From Rhinopithecus roxellana (lineage: Eukaryota; Chordata; Mammalia; Primates; Cercopithecidae): a stretch of 64,000 nt of DNA. The position numbers and the translations under genes are program-made. The notes below the pieces were generated by a model. The model saw only the letters and a list, made by a program, of their open reading frames with translations. It was not told the origin of the DNA and did not search any database. The DNA is taken from assembly GCF_007565055.1 (NCBI RefSeq), contig NC_044560.1:82713295-82777294 (forward strand), written 5' to 3'. Positions 52,901 through 64,000 of the stretch are shown here, piece by piece. Each line of letters opens with the position of its first letter. Positions within the stretch are counted from its first letter, which is position 1.

Positions 52901-53164
52901 AAGCAGAATGTAAAATCAAAGTATAGGATGCCATGTTGAAACAGTCATTTTAAAAGGTTGAAAGGGAATCATCAAAACTGACCACAGCTGCCGAGTTAGG
53001 GTGAAGGGATTATGAATTTTTTCCTCTATCCAACTTTTAATGTTTCTGTGTTGCATGTTTGTGATTAAAATATGTTTCTAAGAGTTTTTTAGGTTGTGGT
53101 GGGTTTTGTTTTGTTTTGTCTTGAATACTGACTCTCAATAGGAAGGCAGAAAACTATTATGAGG

Positions 53165-56837
<3,673 letters not shown>

Positions 56838-56866
56838 GAAGATGAACTATTAAGACCTCCATGTAA

Positions 56867-57154
<288 letters not shown>

Positions 57155-57262
57155 TAATGCCACAATGTGCATAAGTCATTTTGGTATTTTTATCTGTGTA
57201 CCTTTAGGTTAGAACTCGAGAAGCGGGATTGCTGTGCCAAAAGGTAAATATTAATATATTAA

Positions 57263-57597
<335 letters not shown>

Positions 57598-57869
57598 GTA
57601 ATCATGTATTTTTTAAGGTGTAGCCAAGTTTCCCTCCAAAAGAGTTTTTCTGTTTTGCATTCCCATTAACAACCATTTTTCATTCAATAAACACATGTTG
57701 CATAGCACTATGTGTCAGGCACTGGCTGGTTTGCTGAGGATGCATACAGCAGAGAAAGAGACACATGGCCCCTGCACTCAGGAGCTTCTAGTCTGGTAAG
57801 GAAGCAGAGGGTAAGCAGATAACCCCACAAATAATCACTTATGATATGTATTAAGAAGGAGAGACTATT

Positions 57870-58138
57870 GGCGATGGCTGATGCCTGTAATCTCAGCTAC
57901 TTGAGGGGCCGAGGCAGGAGGATCACTTGAGGTCAGGAATTTGAGACCAGCAACATAACTAGACCTCGTCTCTACAAACAATAAAAAATTAGCTGGGAGT
58001 GGTGGTGTACTCCTGTGGTCTTAGCTATTCCAGAGGCTGAGCCGGGGGATTGCCTGAGCCCTGGAGTTGGAGGCTACAGTACGCTATAATCACACCAGTG
58101 CTCTTCACCCTGGGCAACAGTGACAGTCTGTCTCAAAC
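57870..58138 (+). mobile_element. Alu (J-type, diverged)
   Basis: GATGGCTGATGCCTGTAATC through GACAGTCTGTCTCAAACAT. Confidence 0.85.
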
Positions 58139-58395
58139 ATAAGAAGAAAGAAAAGAAAAGAAGAAAGGAAGAGAAAGGAAGGGAGGGAAGGGGGAGGAGA
58201 AAGAAAAAGAGAGAGAGAGGGAAGGAGGGAGAGGAAGGAAGCAGGGAAGGAGGGAGGGAGGAAGGAAGGAAAGAGGGAGAGGAAGGAAGGAAGGAAAAGG
58301 GGAAGGAAGGAAGGAAAGGAGGAAGGAAGGAAAAGGAAGGAAGGAAGGAAGGAAGGAAGGAAGGAAGGAAGGAAGGAAGGAAGGAAGGAAGGAAG
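58139..58395. repeat. (GGAA)n purine tract
   Basis: About 250 bp of G/A, ending in about 15 uninterrupted GGAA units; grown from the Alu tail. Confidence 0.96.
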
Positions 58396-58649
58396 GGCAA
58401 ATTTTATAAGAGTTTACAATAAGGAGCCTTAACTCAATTTGGGGATCAAGAAGACCTTCCTGAGGAATAAAGACTAAGCTGAAATCTGAAGAACAAATAA
58501 GAATTAGCCAGGAAAAGTGAGGGGAAATACCTGAGGTCAAAGAGGAAACCAACCAGAAATTACAATAATCAAAGTAGTTAAAAGAGAAACCCTTTAAAAC
58601 AAAACCTATAGGGTAGTGACCAGTAGTCCAAAGATAATTTATAACTTTA

Positions 58650-59006
<357 letters not shown>

Positions 59007-59048
59007 TGAAAATAAATTAATTATAAATATGCAACTTAAGAACCTAGA

Positions 59049-59412
<364 letters not shown>

Positions 59413-59497
59413 TTAATGAAGTAGAAAAGAAAAAATCAGTTAATAGGATAAATTTTTAAACTGACTCTTTGAAAATACTTTTTAAAAGCACAAAATC

Positions 59498-59823
<326 letters not shown>

Positions 59824-59836
59824 AAAAGCACAAAAT

Positions 59837-60141
59837 TGACTGGCACAGTGGCTCATGCCTGTAATCTTAACCCTTTGGAAGGCCAAGGCCACCAGATCAC
59901 TTGAGCCCAGGAGTTCAGAACCAGCCTGGGCAACATGGTGAGAGCCTGTCTCTACAAAAGAAAGAAAAAGAAAAAGAAATTAGCCATGCATGGTGGTGCA
60001 AGTCTGTAGTCCCAGCAACTCTGAAGGCTGAGGTGGGAGGATCACTAGGAGGTTGAGGCTACAGTGACCTATGATCGCGCCACTGTACTCCAGCTTTGAC
60101 GACAGAGTGAGACCCCGTCTCAAAATAAAATAAAATAAAAT
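59837..60141 (+). mobile_element. Alu (J/S-type), second of two at one target site
   Basis: Bounded by AAAAGCACAAAAT at 59824-59836 and AAAAGCATAAAAT at 60142-60154. Confidence 0.9.
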
Positions 60142-60417
60142 AAAAGCATAAAATCACTTGCAAGCTTAAATAAGTAAAAAAGAGAGAAAAATATATATAT
60201 AAAGGATGAGAAAGGAGATATCACTATGATTATGGAAGTTACTAAATAATTGAAAAGATAGCATTATGGCAACAAATGTCTTAGTCCACGGGAGACTGAC
60301 GGTCAATCAAAATATAAATGACCAAAATTGACTCAAGAAGTAGAAAAGCTGAAGAGAACAATAATCAAAGAAAAGATTTAAAATGCTGTTGAAAAGCTCT
60401 CATTAAAACAAGTCATA

Positions 60418-60530
60418 AGTCTCTCTCTCTGTGTTTTCCTCTTCCCCGATCTTCCTTCCTTCTTCCCTCCCTCTCTTCCTCCCTCCCTCCTTCCTCCTCC
60501 TCCATCTCTATCTCTCTCCCTACCTTTTTT
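60418..60530. repeat. CT/TCC-rich simple repeat
   Basis: TCTCTC, TTCC and CTCCCTCC units. Confidence 0.9.
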
Positions 60531-60681
60531 TGTGTGCTGGCTCCACTCCTTCATGTTACACATAGTCTCTGCTATGGTTTGGATGCATGTGTCCCCCAAA
60601 ATTCATAAGGATGGAACTAAAATCCAGTGTGATCGTACCCAGAGGTGAGGCCCCCAGGAGGTGATTAAGACAGAAGGGCTC

Positions 60682-61246
<565 letters not shown>

Positions 61247-61514
61247 TTATAAAAGGCCTCAAGAGAACTAGCTAGGCTCTTTTGCCCTTCTGTGGCTTCC
61301 GCCATGGGAGGACACAGCATTCGTCCCCTCTGGAGGAGGATGCAGCAACAAGGCACCCTCTTAGAAGCAGGGACCAGCCCGTCACCAGACACTGAACCTG
61401 CCAGCACCTTGATCTTGAACCTCCAGCCTGCAAAACTGCGAAAATCAGTTTCTGTTCCTTACAAATGATCCAGTCTCAGGTATTTTGTTAAAGCAGCATG
61501 AGCGCACTAAGACA

Positions 61515-62399
61515 TTGTCCACACAACCAGAAAGGGATCCACTGGCAATCTCAGAGGCAGCTCACCGACAGCCTACCCTACATTCCCTTGTGAAACATAA
61601 GAACAAGGACTGGCCTATCCTGTTCATTATAACAGTAATAATCGGAACAACAATAATAAAAACCATAGGCTGCTTGTCCAGCTTGAGTTGCAGGGTCAGT
61701 CATTACAGTGTCTGAAGGATGCAGTCTGGGGCCCGGCCTAGGTTGGGTCACGCTCCTCCACTTCATGACTGAGGCAACTGGGGCACTGTGATTGATAACT
61801 CCACCCAGGTCACATGGCGCTGGGGGCAGTTACCCAAGGAGTCATAAACCTGTGGATGATCACCGTGCCCTGCAGGCACTCCAGCAATTTCAGACAATGA
61901 AAATGGGAAGATTTCCCAATCTGTTCTATACTCTACTGGTTCCTTCCCATTTTCATTGCCTGACTTGAGGCATGATAAACCGTGACCTCAAGTCAGACAA
62001 GGCCACAAGGCTAAAATTTAACTGGATACCATCTCAAATGTCATGTATACGACATTTAACACATACTTGGGCACCCACCTTGCTCTGGGCACGGGGGAAT
62101 CAGTAAGGAACAAACAGAATTTCCAACAAGATCTGTCTTCGGGGTGCTCACATCCCGTCCATGGAGTTGTGGGGTCTCAAGAACATGACAGAATGAAAGA
62201 TCCAATCCAGTTCAAAGGTCTTTGTTATAAAACGAAATACCATGTTTACATATCTTAGGAGACAAAGAAATGTGAAACCTAGCCCCAATCTGAGTAAGAG
62301 TGCAGCCTTCTCAGGGTGAAGAGAATAATTAGATCATGTGAGTCACTGGAATCCAGGGAGCAGCCTACATGAGGCTCCCATTTTGTAAGTTTCAATGGA
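61515..62399. other. Repeat-poor intergenic block with stem-loops
   Basis: Holds the left arm of a 36-bp inverted repeat (61703-61738) and two perfect short stem-loops at 61895-61958 and 61960-61996. No exon seen. Confidence 0.6.
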
Positions 62400-62550
62400 G
62401 CAATTTAAAGTAGCGGCTAAACGCACGGATTCTTAGTTCAACTCTCAGCTCCACTACTTACTGGCTGGGTGATCTTGATTAAGTTTGTTATCTTCTTTGT
62501 GCCTCAGCTTCTGGGGCCAGGCCCCAGACTGCATCCTTCAGACACTGTAA
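61703..62550. repeat. 36-bp inverted repeat, arms 777 bp apart
   Basis: 61703-61738 and 62515-62550 are reverse complements at 35 of 36 positions. Confidence 0.95.
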
Positions 62551-62584
62551 AAGTGGTAAAAAATATATTTATCTCATGGATTAC
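62400..62584 (-). repeat. MIR interrupted by an inverted 36-bp copy
   Basis: Antisense MIR text (CTTACTGGCTGGGTGATCTT, GTGCCTCAGCTT) is broken at 62511 by the foreign segment, then resumes near CTGTAAAAGTGG. Confidence 0.7.
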
Positions 62585-63046
62585 ACATACAAGAAGTATT
62601 TATTGAGTACTTACCAAATGCCAAGCATTATTCTAGGCATTTGGTAGACATCAGAGAACAAAACAAAGATCTTGACCTCTCGCAGGGGGAGACAAACAGC
62701 GAATGCAATAAGCAAGCAAATTATATGTATTTTTGGAGATGATAAGTGCTGTGGAAGAAGGAAAAAATAAAACAGAGAAAGAGGGAGAAAGAGGGGAGGG
62801 AGGGCTTGCTAGATTCCTAGAGTAGTCAGAGTTGGCTTCATTGAGATGGTGAGCTTTGAGTGGGAACTTGAAGGAAGTGAGTGAGTCCAAGCAGATATCT
62901 GGGGAAAGAGCTCTCCCAGCACAGGGAACAAACAGCTAGTGCAAAGGCCCTGTGGCAAGAGCTTGTCAGGGAGTGTTGCAGAAACAACAAGAAAACCAGA
63001 TGGCTGCTGCTGAGGAGGGGAGAAAGGAGTAAGAAAAGGAATCAGG

Positions 63047-63968
<922 letters not shown>

Positions 63969-64000
63969 CTAAATGATATGGGAGCCACCAAAGGTTTTGA

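Larger units (their letters stand above)
57690..58500 (+). repeat. Unassigned ancient repeat interrupted by an Alu and a GGAA tract
   Basis: TATGTGTCAGGCACTGGCTG, CAGGAGCTTCTAGTCTGG, then (58396 on) AGACCTTCCTGAGGAATAAA: parallels the element at 62585-64000. Confidence 0.35.

Overview
This is primate nuclear DNA, very probably from an Old World monkey (macaque/baboon/vervet type). Alu elements make up a large share of it. Five of them (13659-13964, 19374-19672, 45916-46216, 56513-56837, 59049-59347) carry the cercopithecoid AluY signature: GGCTCAAGCC near the 5' end, GGCGTAAACCCGGG, and GATCCGGCCACTGC in the right arm. All five are flanked by short direct repeats, so they are young. The species itself is an inference.

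Region 1 (1-24,400) holds one protein-coding gene on the minus strand: SPOCD1, the SPOC- and TFIIS-central-domain protein that directs piRNA-guided DNA methylation of young transposons in the male germ line. All 15 coding exons can be placed to the base. They splice into one open frame of 1,199 codons plus stop, and every intron is GT-AG. The poly(A) signal is at 1833-1838. The probable non-coding exon 1 and promoter are at about 24,150-24,400. The first kilobase of the window, beyond the 3' end of SPOCD1, is GC/CpG-rich and carries a cluster of RFX X-box-like sites, octamer sites and a half CRE, so it looks like a regulatory region for something that is not visible here.

Region 2 (24,400-64,000) has no gene that I can support. 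It is an intergenic mosaic of Alu (many nested or inverted), MIR, L2 and L1 fragments, two MaLR-type solo LTRs (51388-51765 and an Alu-split one at 60570-61514), a Tigger-type DNA transposon (40356-40805), microsatellites, and some unassigned unique or ancient sequence (notably 34,735-36,680 and 53,472-55,788).

No prokaryotic-type system, CRISPR array or viral open reading frame is present. The points most worth checking are: X-box sites at both ends of the SPOCD1 locus and inside intron 2; a 42-nt in-frame microexon next to an inverted Alu pair, one member of which is monkey-lineage; an exon 4 splice donor that appears to come from a MIR; and at 61.7-62.55 kb a 36-bp inverted copy that looks like a templated insertion, next to two strong stem-loops.
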